Positions 16,443 to 25,282 of a stretch of 64,000 nt of DNA are shown here, piece after piece (the stretch's first letter is position 1; every line of letters starts with the position of its first letter). The stretch is from Pseudoxanthomonas sp. Root630 (lineage in GTDB: Bacteria; Pseudomonadota; Gammaproteobacteria; Xanthomonadales; Xanthomonadaceae), in assembly GCF_001427585.1 (NCBI RefSeq), contig NZ_LMGY01000016.1, positions 247,286 through 311,285 on the forward strand, in the 5' to 3' direction. The translations under genes and the position numbers were made by a program. The notes beneath the pieces were generated by a model. The model saw only the letters and a program-made list of their open reading frames with translations, was not told the DNA's origin and did no database searches.

Positions 16443-17216
16443 CTACTCCAGGTCGGGCCAGGCTGAGGCATCGAGCGTTTCCCGATAACCATGCCACGCG
16501 GCGTAGGCCAGCCAGGGCATCAGGATCGCCAGCCCCAACAGCGCCGTGGCGAAGCCGATCGCGGTCAGGGTGACCAGCACCAGGCCCCATACCACCATCA
16601 CGCCCTTGTTGCGCATCACCGCGTGCACGCTGGAGACCGCGGCCGTGACCATGTCGACGTCGCGGTCGGCGATCATCGGCAACGAGAACGCGGTCACCGC
16701 GAACGTCAGCGTGGCGAAGATCGCGCCGATGACCGAGCCCAGCGCCAGGAATTCCCAGAATGCGCCCGGGTCGCCGCCATCGAACGGGAAGAACGCGCTG
16801 ACCATCATCCCGGCGCGCGACCACAGCAGGATGATGACCCCCTGCCCCAGCGCGAACACCCCCGCCTGCCCCAGCACGCGACGCGCGAGCACGAACGAAT
16901 CGCGCAGGCGCGGGGTGCGGCCCTGCTCCAGCGCGCGGCTCACGCAATACAGGCCCACGCAGATCAGCGGCGCGACGAACACGAACCCCGACAGCAGGGT
17001 CGCCAGCAGCGCGAACCGGCCCAGCACGAAGGCCAGCCACGAGATGCCGGCGCTTACCAGCACGATCACCCCGCCGAACAGCAGCGACAGGCCCGGCGCC
17101 CGCCGGAGGTCGCGCCAGCCGGCGCGCAGCCAGCGCCAGGGCGCGCTCGCATCCAGCGTGGCGCAGGGCACGACGAAGGCGCGTGGTGCGGGTTCGATCG
17201 ATGGTTCGTCTGACAT
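16443..17216 (-). CDS. DUF2189 family membrane protein
   Basis: A 257-aa inner-membrane protein with about six hydrophobic helices. The family pattern is clear: LRAGWRDLRRAPGLSLLFG near the N-terminus, SLPMIADRDVDMVTA before the last pair of helices, and a C-terminal YAAWHGYRETLD. DUF2189 proteins are widespread in proteobacteria and have no proven role. I chose the ATG at 17216 because AGAGGGGG then lies at a normal distance; an ATG at 17222 is nearly on top of it. It is divergent from the thiolase gene with a gap of about 130 bp. Confidence 0.88.
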   Translation of the reverse strand: MSDEPSIEPAPRAFVVPCATLDASAPWRWLRAGWRDLRRAPGLSLLFGGVIVLVSAGISWLAFVLGRFALLATLLSGFVFVAPLICVGLYCVSRALEQGRTPRLRDSFVLARRVLGQAGVFALGQGVIILLWSRAGMMVSAFFPFDGGDPGAFWEFLALGSVIGAIFATLTFAVTAFSLPMIADRDVDMVTAAVSSVHAVMRNKGVMVVWGLVLVTLTAIGFATALLGLAILMPWLAYAAWHGYRETLDASAWPDLE

Positions 17217-17344
17217 TGGCATCCCCCTCTGGGCCGAGCATACGCCGCGCCGGCCAGGGTCGCGGCCCTGTACGAACGGCCGATTTGCCGGCCATCGGGC
17301 CGCGGCGGGATAATCGCCCCCTCACTCCACGCGGGAAGTCCCCC

Positions 17345-18520
17345 ATGTCCGACATCGTCATCGCCGCCGCCAAGCGCACCGCCATCGGTTCGTTCCTTGG
17401 CCAGTTCAACGGCGTCCCCACCCCCACGCTGGGCGCGGCCGCCATCGCTGCGGCGCTGGAGCAGTCGGGCATCCCGGCCGCGGATGTGTCCGAGGTCATC
17501 ATGGGCTGCGTGCTGCCGGCCAACCTCGGCCAGGCGCCCGCCCGCCAGGCCTCGCGCGCGGCCGGCATCCCGGACGCCGCGGGCGCGACCACCATCAACA
17601 AGGTGTGCGGCTCGGGCATGAAGGCCATCATGCTGGGCCACGACCTGATCAAGGCCGGCTCGGCCAGCATCGTGGTCGCCGGTGGCATGGAATCCATGAG
17701 CAATGCTCCGCACCTGATCCCGAACTCGCGCACCGGCAACCGCTACGGCAATTTCCAGGCGGTGGACCACATGGCGTGGGACGGCCTGACCAGCCCGTAC
17801 GACGGCCAGCCGATGGGCGTGTTCGCCGAAGCCACCGTGGCCAAGTTCGGCTTCACCCGCGAGGAGCAGGATGCCTACTCCATCGAATCGGTGACCCGCG
17901 CCCAGGCCGCGCAGGCCTCCGGTGCGTTCGAGGGCGAGATCGTCCCGGTCAAGGTCGCGACCCGCAAGGGCGAGGTCGAAGTGGCTACCGACGAGCAGCC
18001 GGGCAAGTCCGATATCGCCAAGATCCCGACCCTCAAGGCCGCCTTCAAGAAGGACGGCAGCGTCACCGCCGCCAGCTCGTCCAGCATTTCCGACGGCGCC
18101 GCGGCCACCGTCCTGCTGAGCGCCGACGAGGCCGCCAAGCGCGGCCTGCAGCCGCTGGCCAGGATCGTCGGCCATGCCACCTATTCCCAGGCGCCGGAAT
18201 GGTTCACCACCGCACCGGTCGCCGCCATCGACAAGCTGTTGAAGCAGGTCGGCTGGACGGTGGACCAGGTGGACCTGTTCGAAGTCAACGAGGCGTTCGC
18301 CGTGGTGGCGATGGCCCCGATCAAGGAACTGGGCATCCCGCACGCCAAGGTCAACGTCAACGGCGGCGCCTGTGCGCTCGGCCACCCGATCGGCGCGTCC
18401 GGTGCCCGCCTGGTGGTCACCCTGATCAACGCGCTGCGCGTCCGTGGCCTCAAGCGGGGCATCGCGACCCTGTGCATCGGCGGTGGCGAAGCGACCGCGA
18501 TCGCGGTCGAGGTGGCCTGA
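17345..18520 (+). CDS. atoB: Acetyl-CoA acetyltransferase (thiolase)
   Basis: A 391-aa thiolase. The acyl-accepting cysteine is in INKVCGSGMKA (C88), the catalytic histidine in ALGHPIGASGA (about 348) and the second cysteine in TLCIGGGEA (about 378). Length and motifs fit biosynthetic/degradative acetoacetyl-CoA thiolases. It condenses or cleaves acetoacetyl-CoA, which joins the end of leucine degradation (acetoacetate) and isoleucine degradation. The usual GGGQG after the second cysteine is GGGEA here. A GC-rich hairpin terminator follows. The start at 17345 has GGGAAG about 9 bp upstream. Confidence 0.93.
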   Translation: MSDIVIAAAKRTAIGSFLGQFNGVPTPTLGAAAIAAALEQSGIPAADVSEVIMGCVLPANLGQAPARQASRAAGIPDAAGATTINKVCGSGMKAIMLGHDLIKAGSASIVVAGGMESMSNAPHLIPNSRTGNRYGNFQAVDHMAWDGLTSPYDGQPMGVFAEATVAKFGFTREEQDAYSIESVTRAQAAQASGAFEGEIVPVKVATRKGEVEVATDEQPGKSDIAKIPTLKAAFKKDGSVTAASSSSISDGAAATVLLSADEAAKRGLQPLARIVGHATYSQAPEWFTTAPVAAIDKLLKQVGWTVDQVDLFEVNEAFAVVAMAPIKELGIPHAKVNVNGGACALGHPIGASGARLVVTLINALRVRGLKRGIATLCIGGGEATAIAVEVA

Positions 18521-18535
18521 GGTTTTGCGCAGTTC

Positions 18536-18567
18536 GGGGCGAAGGCGCGCTTGCTTTCCTTCGCCCC
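18536..18567 (+). terminator. Stem-loop after thiolase gene
   Basis: GGGGCGAAGG and CCTTCGCCCC form a perfect 10-bp stem 15 bp after the stop codon, with a 12-nt loop. The T-run is absent, so strength is uncertain. Confidence 0.6.
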
Positions 18568-18690
18568 ATAGGGTTTAACAACGGATTGACAAAGATAACC
18601 GGCCAACCGCTTGACAGCGGTAATGGGCTTGTCATCATGTTGCAGGCGCGCAATTGCGCGTTGCCTAACTAACGACGAGGAAATGCAAAG

Positions 18691-19035
18691 ATGACCATGA
18701 ACAAGGCTCTGATCGCGCTGGCTCTGGGTTTCGCCCTGGCTGCGTGCTCGAACCAGGAGCAGGCTGCTGACGCCGCCGCCGACGCCGCTGCCGCTTCGAC
18801 CGAAGCCCAGGCCGCTGCCGACGCCTCCGCCGCCGCTGGCGAAGCCACCGCCGACGCCGCCCAGCAGTCGGCCGACGCCGCTGCCGCTGCCGCCGACGCT
18901 GCTTCGACCGCCGCGACCGACGCTGCTGCCGCCACCACCGGCGAAGCCGCTGACGCTGCTGCCGACGCCGCTGCCCAGGCTGCTGACACCGCCGAAGCCG
19001 CGACCGACGCTGCCAAGGAAGCCACCAAGCAGTAA
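18691..19035 (+). CDS. Small Ala/Asp-rich lipoprotein
   Basis: A 114-aa lipoprotein: lysine near the N-terminus, hydrophobic stretch and lipobox LAAC (cysteine about residue 20). The mature part is almost wholly Ala with Asp, Thr, Ser, Gln and Glu ([24 protein letters not shown] and so on) and should form one long acidic helix. The DNA is a chain of imperfect GCC/GCT-GAC trinucleotides. GAGGAA at 18676-18681 supports the start. A strong terminator follows, then a second gene of the same kind, so the two are probably paralogues with separate promoters. The function is unknown; a cell-wall spacer or stress-protective helix is a guess. Confidence 0.85.
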   Translation: MTMNKALIALALGFALAACSNQEQAADAAADAAAASTEAQAAADASAAAGEATADAAQQSADAAAAAADAASTAATDAAAATTGEAADAAADAAAQAADTAEAATDAAKEATKQ

Positions 19036-19072
19036 TCTGCTGGCGGTTGCCTGATTTAGCGTTAAACTGAAG

Positions 19073-19099
19073 AAGCCGCCAGTTCGCTGGCGGCTTTTT
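19073..19099 (+). terminator. Rho-independent terminator
   Basis: AAGCCGCCAG TTCG CTGGCGGCTT followed by TTT; a stable UUCG tetraloop hairpin 38 bp after the stop of the first Ala-rich lipoprotein gene. Confidence 0.9.
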
Positions 19100-19198
19100 C
19101 TGTATCCGGGTCCGGCATCCCGGTTCGGCCTCCTCAACGGACGAACACGTCGCCACCCCGGCGCCACCTTCCACACACATACCGATTTGGGGATCCAC

Positions 19199-19576
19199 AT
19201 GAAGATCAAGAGCACCGTCCTGCTGGTCGCCGCCGTCCTGGCTCTGAGCGCCTGCACGAAGAGCGAGTCCACCGACGCCGCTGCCGCCGACGCCGCTGCT
19301 GCCGCCGACCAGGCTGCCGCTGCCGCCGGTGACGCTGCCTCCGCCGCTGGCGACGCCGCTGCCGCTGCCGGCGACGCCGCCGCTGCCGCGACCTCCGACG
19401 CCGCTGCTGCCGCGACCGCCGCCGCTGGCGACGCCGCTGCCGCGACCGAAGCCGCCGCCACCGACGCTGCCGCCGCTGCTGCTTCGGCCACCGCCGACGC
19501 CGCCCAGGCGACCGCCGACAAGGCTGCTGAAGTGGCCGACAAGGCCGAAGCCAAGGCTGAAGAAGCCAAGAAGTAA
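19199..19576 (+). CDS. Second small Ala/Asp-rich lipoprotein
   Basis: A 125-aa lipoprotein with signal [19 protein letters not shown] (lipobox LSAC). The mature chain is again mostly Ala with Asp and ends in a Lys/Glu-rich tail ([13 protein letters not shown]). It is paralogous in design to the gene at 18691-19035 but has its own terminator. The ATG at 19199 was chosen because the lipoprotein signal starts there; the frame opens four codons earlier. The helix has charged residues only every three to five positions, which suggests an extended amphipathic rod at the outer membrane. No known family name can be given. Confidence 0.83.
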   Translation: MKIKSTVLLVAAVLALSACTKSESTDAAAADAAAAADQAAAAAGDAASAAGDAAAAAGDAAAAATSDAAAAATAAAGDAAAATEAAATDAAAAAASATADAAQATADKAAEVADKAEAKAEEAKK

Positions 19577-19603
19577 TCGACTCGCCTTCGCGCGAATCGG
19601 AAG

Positions 19604-19630
19604 AGGCCCGCGCAAGCGGGCCTTTTCTTT
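19604..19630 (+). terminator. Rho-independent terminator
   Basis: AGGCCCGC GCAA GCGGGCCT followed by TTTCTTTT, 28 bp after the stop of the second Ala-rich lipoprotein gene. Confidence 0.9.
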
Positions 19631-19697
19631 TGCACTGCGGTTTGGCGCATGCGGGGCTTTGTGGTCTGATGCCGCCTTTCCCGCATTCGCGTGCCGC

Positions 19698-21305
19698 ATG
19701 CCTGCCATCGCTTCGCAACTCGATCCGCGCTCACCCGACTTCACCGCCAACGCGGCCTACCACCGGGTGCTGGTGCAGGAACTGGACCGCCGGCTGGCGC
19801 GCGCCGCCGACGGCGGCGGCGAGAGGGCACGCGGCAAGCACACCGAGCGCGGCAAGCTGCTCGCGCGCGACCGCATCACCGCCCTGCTCGACCCGGGCTC
19901 GCCGTTCCTCGAGATCGCGCCGCTCGCTGCCGAGGACATGTACGACGGCGCGGCGCCGGCCGCCGGCATGGTGTGCGGCATCGGCCGCGTGATGGGGCTG
20001 GAAGTGGTCGTCGTGGCCAACGACGCCACCGTCAAGGGCGGCACCTACTTCCCGATGACGGTGAAGAAGCACCTGCGTGCGCAGGAGATCGCGCGCGAAA
20101 ACCGGCTGCCGTGCGTCTACCTGGTCGACTCCGGTGGCGCGTTCCTGCCGCTGCAGGACGAGGTCTTCCCGGACCGCGAGCATTTCGGCCGCATCTTCTA
20201 CAACCAGGCGCGGCTCAGCGCGGAGAACATCCCGCAGGTCGCGGTGGTGATGGGCAGTTGCACCGCTGGCGGCGCCTACGTGCCGGCGATGTGCGACGAG
20301 AGCGTCATCGTCCGCGAGCAGGGCACGATCTTCCTCGGCGGCCCCCCGTTGGTGAAGGCCGCCACCGGCGAAGTGGTGGACGCCGAAGCGCTCGGCGGCG
20401 CCGACGTGCACACCAGCGTGTCCGGCGTGGCCGACCATTTCGCCGAGGACGACCGCCACGCGCTGGAGATCGCGCGCGGCATCGTCGGCCATCTCAACCG
20501 GCGCAAGTCGATTCCCGTCGCGCTGCGCGAGGCGCGCGAACCGTTGTACGCCGCCGAGGAGCTGTACGGCATCGTCCCGAAGGACACGCGCCGGCCGTTC
20601 GACATCCGCGAGGTCATCGCCCGGATCACCGACGGCAGCGAACTGGACGAGTTCAAGGCGCGCTACGGCAAGACGCTGGTGACCGGCTTCGCCCATCTGC
20701 ACGGCTACCCGGTCGGCATCATCGCCAACAACGGCATCCTGTTCGGCGAGAGCGCGCTCAAGGGCGCGCATTTCATCGAGTTGTGCAACCAGCGCGGCAT
20801 CCCGCTGGTGTTCCTGCAGAACATCACCGGCTTCATGGTCGGCCGCAAGTACGAGAACGCCGGCATCGCCAAGGACGGGGCGAAGATGGTCACCGCAGTC
20901 GCGTGCTCGTCCGTGCCCAAGTTCACCGTGGTGATCGGCGGCAGCTTCGGCGCCGGCAACTACGCGATGTGCGGCCGCGCCTACGGCGCCCGCTTCCTGT
21001 GGATGTGGCCGAACGCGCGCATCAGCGTGATGGGCGGCGAACAGGCCGCCAGCGTGCTCGCCACGGTGAAGCGCGACGGCATCGAGAGCTCGGGCAAGGC
21101 CTGGTCGGCGGAGGACGAGGACGCCTTCAAGGCCCCGATCCGCGAGCAATACGAAAGCCAGGGCAGCCCGTGGTACGCCACCGCGCGCCTGTGGGACGAC
21201 GGCATCATCGACCCCGCCGACACGCGCCGCGTGCTTGGCCTGGGCATTTCGGCCGCGCTCAACGCGCCGATCGAGCCGGCGAAGTTCGGCGTGTTCCGGA
21301 TGTAG
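19698..21305 (+). CDS. liuB: Methylcrotonoyl-CoA carboxylase beta subunit
   Basis: A 535-aa carboxyltransferase of the MCC-beta type, the standard length. Features include GKLLARDRI near the N-terminus, [51 protein letters not shown] and the second-domain motifs [19 protein letters not shown] and [16 protein letters not shown]. With LiuD (biotin carboxylase/carrier subunit) it converts 3-methylcrotonyl-CoA to 3-methylglutaconyl-CoA. LiuD is encoded 7.4 kb away, beyond feoAB and the hscC region, so the two subunits are not in one operon here. The ATG at 19698 is selected by homology to the usual MPAIASQLD-like start; the open frame extends much further upstream through the lipoprotein gene. 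Confidence 0.94.
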   Translation: MPAIASQLDPRSPDFTANAAYHRVLVQELDRRLARAADGGGERARGKHTERGKLLARDRITALLDPGSPFLEIAPLAAEDMYDGAAPAAGMVCGIGRVMGLEVVVVANDATVKGGTYFPMTVKKHLRAQEIARENRLPCVYLVDSGGAFLPLQDEVFPDREHFGRIFYNQARLSAENIPQVAVVMGSCTAGGAYVPAMCDESVIVREQGTIFLGGPPLVKAATGEVVDAEALGGADVHTSVSGVADHFAEDDRHALEIARGIVGHLNRRKSIPVALREAREPLYAAEELYGIVPKDTRRPFDIREVIARITDGSELDEFKARYGKTLVTGFAHLHGYPVGIIANNGILFGESALKGAHFIELCNQRGIPLVFLQNITGFMVGRKYENAGIAKDGAKMVTAVACSSVPKFTVVIGGSFGAGNYAMCGRAYGARFLWMWPNARISVMGGEQAASVLATVKRDGIESSGKAWSAEDEDAFKAPIREQYESQGSPWYATARLWDDGIIDPADTRRVLGLGISAALNAPIEPAKFGVFRM

Positions 21306-21326
21306 CGCGGCCACATCGCGACCGCC

Positions 21327-21355
21327 GTCACGAGGCGCCTCTTCAGCCTCGTGAC
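21327..21355. terminator. Stem-loop after liuB
   Basis: GTCACGAGGC and GCCTCGTGAC form a perfect 10-bp stem with a 9-nt loop 22 bp after the liuB stop. No T-run follows, so this may be a terminator or an mRNA 3-prime end structure. Confidence 0.5.
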
Positions 21356-21496
21356 AACCGCGTGCACAAGACCGACTCATCCATGAACCGCGTGGTTCAT
21401 CGAGGTATCGCGCCCATGATTGTCCGCACCGGTCACAACGCGATCCGGCGATGAAGGCGATAGTCCGGTGTCCACGTCACCCGGAGCATCCCCTGC

Positions 21497-22033
21497 ATGT
21501 CCATCTGGAAAGACCAAGGCCCCGCGAAGAAAGAGGCCACCCCACCCCTTCCCGAGCCCACGCCCGCTGCCGTGCGGGAGGCGCCGGCCGTCGCCGACTT
21601 CTCGCCCACCGTGACCGCCCCACCGGGCACGCGCGCGCCTGAGCGGGCCCCACAGGAAGCGCTGAAGGAATCGCTGATCGCCTCCGACCTGACCATCGAA
21701 GGCAAGATCGAGGGTACCGGCCACATCCGTATCGCCGGCAAGTTCAAGGGCGACGTCAACGTGCAGGGCGACCTCACCATCGAAACCGGCGCCAAGCTCA
21801 ATGGCGGCGTGCGGGCGAAGAAGGTCACCATCGCCGGCGAGCTCGAGGGCAACATCGAATCGGCCGCGCGCGTCGAACTGCTCGCCTCCGGCGTGCTGAT
21901 CGGCGACGTCAAGGCCGGTTCGCTCACCGTCGCGGCGGGTTCGCGGATGCGCGGCCAGGCCGATTTCGGTTGGGACGAAGTCGCCAGCAAGGGCGGCAAG
22001 TCCGGTGGTACGGAGTCCGGCGCCGCCGCATGA
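21497..22033 (+). CDS. Bactofilin (polymer-forming cytoskeletal protein)
   Basis: A 178-aa bactofilin (DUF583). A Pro/Ala-rich N-terminal tail (1-60) precedes the beta-helix core (about 62-155), seen as repeating short strands: SDLTIEGKIEGTGHIRI, GKFKGDVNVQGDLTI, GAKLNGGVRAKKVTI, GELEGNIESAARVELL, GVLIGDVKAGSLTV. Bactofilins polymerise without nucleotide, often at the membrane, and place cell-wall enzymes. No peptidase partner of the LmdC type is adjacent. The stop overlaps the ATG of a zinc-ribbon protein gene (ATGA), so the two proteins probably work together. GGAG lies 11 bp before the ATG. Confidence 0.92.
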   Translation: MSIWKDQGPAKKEATPPLPEPTPAAVREAPAVADFSPTVTAPPGTRAPERAPQEALKESLIASDLTIEGKIEGTGHIRIAGKFKGDVNVQGDLTIETGAKLNGGVRAKKVTIAGELEGNIESAARVELLASGVLIGDVKAGSLTVAAGSRMRGQADFGWDEVASKGGKSGGTESGAAA

Positions 22034-22395
22034 GCCAACCCCGCCCTGGCAGTGCCGGCGCCACCCGCACCTGCCCGCACTGCAAGGCGACCATCCTGGA
22101 GAGCGCGGCGGTCTGTCCCGGCTGCCGCCACCATCTGCGTTTCGAACCGGGCTCCGGCGCCGGCGCGGCGCCCACGCTCACCCCGCTCCGCATCGAAGGC
22201 ACGCTGCAGCCACCGGCGGAAGGCGCGGCCTGGGAGTACAGCGTGGTGCTGTCCATCCGCAACGACCGCGGCGAGGAAGTGACCCGCCAGGTGGTCGGCG
22301 TCGGCGCCATGCAGCCGCACGAGCAGCGCAGCTTCGTCCTGTCGGTGGAGCTCAATCCCGCCACCGGCAAGGCCGCCCGCCGCACCCGGCACTGA
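22030..22395 (+). CDS. Zinc-ribbon protein coupled to bactofilin
   Basis: A 121-aa protein with an N-terminal zinc ribbon (CPHC at about residue 15 and CPGC at about 30) followed by a beta-rich domain (LRIEGTLQPPAEGAAWEYSVVLSIRND in two stretches, then EEVTRQVVGVGAMQPHEQRSFVLSVEL) that resembles an immunoglobulin-like or FxLYD-type module. The start codon overlaps the bactofilin stop. Function is unknown; an accessory factor for bactofilin filaments is an inference from coupling. The family was not recognised beyond the ribbon. Confidence 0.82.
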   Translation: MSQPRPGSAGATRTCPHCKATILESAAVCPGCRHHLRFEPGSGAGAAPTLTPLRIEGTLQPPAEGAAWEYSVVLSIRNDRGEEVTRQVVGVGAMQPHEQRSFVLSVELNPATGKAARRTRH

Positions 22396-22461
22396 AGCCC
22401 TCCCCGCCGGCAGCACGGCCGGCTACACTCGACGCCGACAAGGATGCCAGCAGGGGGCTGG

Positions 22462-24159
22462 ATGATCGTCGGTATCGATCTGGGGACTACGCATTCGCTG
22501 GTGGGCGTTTACGAGGACGGCGCGCCTCGACTGATTCCGAACGCGCTGGGCAAGTTACTGACGCCATCGGTGGTCAGCGTCGGGGAGGATGGGACCATCT
22601 TGGTCGGGGATGCCGCCCGGGATCGGCTCATCAGCCATCCACAAGCCAGTGTCGCCAGCTTCAAGCGATGGATGGGCTCCCGGCGGGAAACACGCTTGGG
22701 CCAGCGCGCCTATCTCCCGGAAGAATTGTCAGCGCTGGTGATCCGCTCGCTGCTTGATGATGCCGAGGTCGCGCTGGGTCATCGACCGCAGGAAGCGGTC
22801 ATCAGTGTGCCGGCGTACTTCAGCGATGCGCAGCGCCGCGCCACCCGACGGGCCGGCGAACTGGCCGGCGTGCGTGTGGAGCGACTGATCAACGAGCCCA
22901 CCGCCGCCGCTTTGGCTTACGGCCTGGCGCAGAAGCTCGACGACGCCCACGTCCTGGTCCTCGATCTCGGGGGCGGCACGTTCGACGTGTCCATTCTGGA
23001 GCTGTTCGATGGCGTGGTGAAGGTCCATGCCAGCGCCGGCGACAACTACCTCGGCGGCGACGATTTCACTGAGGCGATCGAGAAGCACTGGCTGAGCGAA
23101 AATGAACTTCGCGGTGAGGCGCTGAAGCCCCACGAAGCCAGCCAACTGCGTCAACGTGCGGAGGCCGCCAAACGAACCCTCGCGATGGGCCAGCCCGCAG
23201 AAGTCGCTTTGTACGTTGACGGCAAACTCTACTCGCTGAGCTTAGACGAGAGCGGCTTCGAGCAGATCGTGGCGCCGCTGGTGACGCGCATGCGCTCTCC
23301 GATAGAGCGAGCGATGCGCGACGCGGGCCTGCGCGGCGGGGACCTGGCCGAGGTGGTCATGGTCGGCGGCGCGTCCCGCATGCAGCAGTTGTCAAAGCTG
23401 GCCGCGCGTCTGCTGGGCAGGCTTCCGTTGCGGCATGTGGCGCCGGATGAAGCCATCGCCCATGGCGCCTGCGTGGCCGCTGGGCTGAAGGCCCGCGACG
23501 AGACCCTCGAAGAAATCATTCTGACCGATGTGTGCCCGCACTCCCTGGGCGTGGCGGTCAGCATGGAGCTTGGCCAAGGCATGCGAAGCCACGGGCATTT
23601 CGACCCCATCATCGAACGCAACTGCACTGTGCCGGTAAGCAGGGTCCGCGAGTACTTCCCAGTGCACGACCAGCAGAACGCGATCACGCTGCGTGTCTAC
23701 CAGGGTGAGAATCCCTGGGCCGAGAACAACATTGCGCTAGGGGAACTGGAAGTACCGGTGCCCCCTGGCGCGACACAGGAACGGGGTGTCGATGTGCGCT
23801 TCACCTACGACATCAATGGTGTTCTCCAGGTGGAAGCGCGTGTGCAGAAGACGGGCATCGTGCGCGAATTGCTGCTGATGCAGGGTGACGGCGGCCTGAG
23901 CGAAGAAGAGGCGCGCAAGCGCCTTGCCGAACTTGCGGGACTGAAGACGCATCCGCGCGACGAGCAGCCGAACATCGCGGCGCTAGCCCGGGCCGAGCGC
24001 CTCTACGTGGAATCGCTGGGCGACGAACGCCGTCATGTGCAAGGATTGATCGTGGAGTTCCAAGCAGCGCTCGCCACACAAGACAAGGCTTTCGTCGCAC
24101 GCCAGCGTGACGCGCTGCTGCAGGCGTTGGATCAGTACGAGACGCGCGGCCCCCTATGA
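22462..24159 (+). CDS. hscC: HscC-type Hsp70 chaperone
   Basis: A 565-aa Hsp70 of the short HscC type. ATPase motifs are VGIDLGTTHS at the start, INEPTAAALAYG, VLDLGGGTFDVSILE and VMVGGASRM. The substrate-binding part is truncated relative to DnaK (638 aa), as in E. coli HscC (556 aa). HscC is a specialised Hsp70 with fast nucleotide exchange whose partners are membrane-anchored J-proteins. The next gene overlaps by ATGA and encodes just such a J-like protein, so the pair acts together. The ATG at 22462 begins MIVGIDLGTTHS; an upstream ATG adds only six residues. Confidence 0.92.
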   Translation: MIVGIDLGTTHSLVGVYEDGAPRLIPNALGKLLTPSVVSVGEDGTILVGDAARDRLISHPQASVASFKRWMGSRRETRLGQRAYLPEELSALVIRSLLDDAEVALGHRPQEAVISVPAYFSDAQRRATRRAGELAGVRVERLINEPTAAALAYGLAQKLDDAHVLVLDLGGGTFDVSILELFDGVVKVHASAGDNYLGGDDFTEAIEKHWLSENELRGEALKPHEASQLRQRAEAAKRTLAMGQPAEVALYVDGKLYSLSLDESGFEQIVAPLVTRMRSPIERAMRDAGLRGGDLAEVVMVGGASRMQQLSKLAARLLGRLPLRHVAPDEAIAHGACVAAGLKARDETLEEIILTDVCPHSLGVAVSMELGQGMRSHGHFDPIIERNCTVPVSRVREYFPVHDQQNAITLRVYQGENPWAENNIALGELEVPVPPGATQERGVDVRFTYDINGVLQVEARVQKTGIVRELLLMQGDGGLSEEEARKRLAELAGLKTHPRDEQPNIAALARAERLYVESLGDERRHVQGLIVEFQAALATQDKAFVARQRDALLQALDQYETRGPL

Positions 24160-24989
24160 CGGAAAGCGCATGGGACATCCTCGGCATCGAAGAGTCCGTC
24201 GACAGCCGCGCCATCCGCCGGGCATACGCCGCGCGCCTCAAGACCACGCGACCGGAAGACGATGCCGTCGGGTTCCAACTCCTGACCGATGCTTACGAGT
24301 GGGCCATGGGCGATGCGCGTCGGCGTTCTGTCGAGCCCCCCGGCACGACTCAGGCGCCTTCGACGGAACCCCCACCCGTGCCGCCGGCCGGATACGCCGA
24401 GGCCACCCCGGATACGGTGCTGCCCGAACTGGGCCGCGCCCTGGAGCCCTCCGCGCCTGTCCCGTCCGCCGATTCGGAGCCGACCTCCTCGGGCGATGAC
24501 GGCTTCCCGTTCGGGCCGTTCTTCAGCGCCCTGGCCGACCACATCCGCGAGCGCGATCCAAAGCATCTTCGCCTCTGGTTGGACGAACACCCGGACCTGT
24601 ACTCACTTGAGCTCAAGTGGGCTTTGATGCCGCATGTCTTCGATACGCTCGCACACAATGCGAGCTTGCTGGACCCACATCGCGGACATCTGGAAACGCT
24701 GACGGAATTCTTCGGCGTCGACGCGAGGCTGCGGCGCCATCCGGCTGTGGCGCCTGCCCTGGATTTCCTCGAACGCGCGCAGTGGCGGCAGGAGGTCGCT
24801 TCGCCGTCCGCGTCATCGATGCCCAAAGGTTGGGAGAATCTTGCCAACGTTCTGGACGATGCCCGGCAAGGCCCGCCGCGCCCGCGCAAGCCGATCCAGT
24901 CGACGTGGGCAACGAAGATCGCGGACTACTGGTGGGTGCTCTTCTTGATCCTGCTCCTTGGCAAGCTAGGCCGACTCTTCAGCCAGTAG
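24156..24989 (+). CDS. Tail-anchored J-like co-chaperone of HscC
   Basis: A 277-aa protein. Residues 4-50 form a J-like domain (AWDILGIEESVDSRAIRRAY, then AARLKTTRPEDDAVGFQLL and DAYEWA). The Hsp70-stimulating HPD is replaced by RPE (32-34). A Pro-rich linker (about 58-110) and a helical middle follow, and a C-terminal membrane helix (YWWVLFLILLLGKLG, about 255-272) anchors it. In E. coli hscC is flanked by the J-protein genes djlB and djlC, so the context supports a co-chaperone role. Whether RPE can do the job of HPD is open. The gene overlaps the hscC stop by 4 bp. Confidence 0.82.
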   Translation: MTESAWDILGIEESVDSRAIRRAYAARLKTTRPEDDAVGFQLLTDAYEWAMGDARRRSVEPPGTTQAPSTEPPPVPPAGYAEATPDTVLPELGRALEPSAPVPSADSEPTSSGDDGFPFGPFFSALADHIRERDPKHLRLWLDEHPDLYSLELKWALMPHVFDTLAHNASLLDPHRGHLETLTEFFGVDARLRRHPAVAPALDFLERAQWRQEVASPSASSMPKGWENLANVLDDARQGPPRPRKPIQSTWATKIADYWWVLFLILLLGKLGRLFSQ

Positions 24990-25030
24990 CCATTGGCGCC
25001 CGGACTACAAGGAATCGGATTCGAAACCCT

Positions 25031-25279
25031 TCAACCGCACCCGTCGCAACCACCGCAATCCTTGCCGCCGATCCGCCCGTTCACGAGGCTGCCGGCGGGT
25101 GCGATCCATCGCCCCAACGCGTGTTGCCATTTCGCTCGCCCCTCGCGCAGCAGCGGCAGTGCCATCGCGATCCGCGCCTTGCGCAGCGGGCCGGGAAACT
25201 GCTTCTTCAGCACCACCCACACGCTGGCCACCACCAGGAGGGCGATGATGGCGTACTGCAGGGCGAGCGACGGGTCCAT
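25031..25279 (-). CDS. Small Cys-rich protein downstream of feoB
   Basis: An 82-aa protein with one N-terminal transmembrane helix (YAIIALLVVASVWVVL), a basic middle region and the C-terminal cysteine cluster GGKDCGGCDGCG. Small membrane proteins ending in CxxCxxC follow feoB in many bacteria and are thought to help iron handling, in the place of FeoC. The start lies 3 bp after the feoB stop, so it belongs to the feoAB operon. The exact role is not established. The gene converges on the J-like gene. Confidence 0.85.
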   Translation of the reverse strand: MDPSLALQYAIIALLVVASVWVVLKKQFPGPLRKARIAMALPLLREGRAKWQHALGRWIAPAGSLVNGRIGGKDCGGCDGCG

Positions 25280-25282
25280 GGC

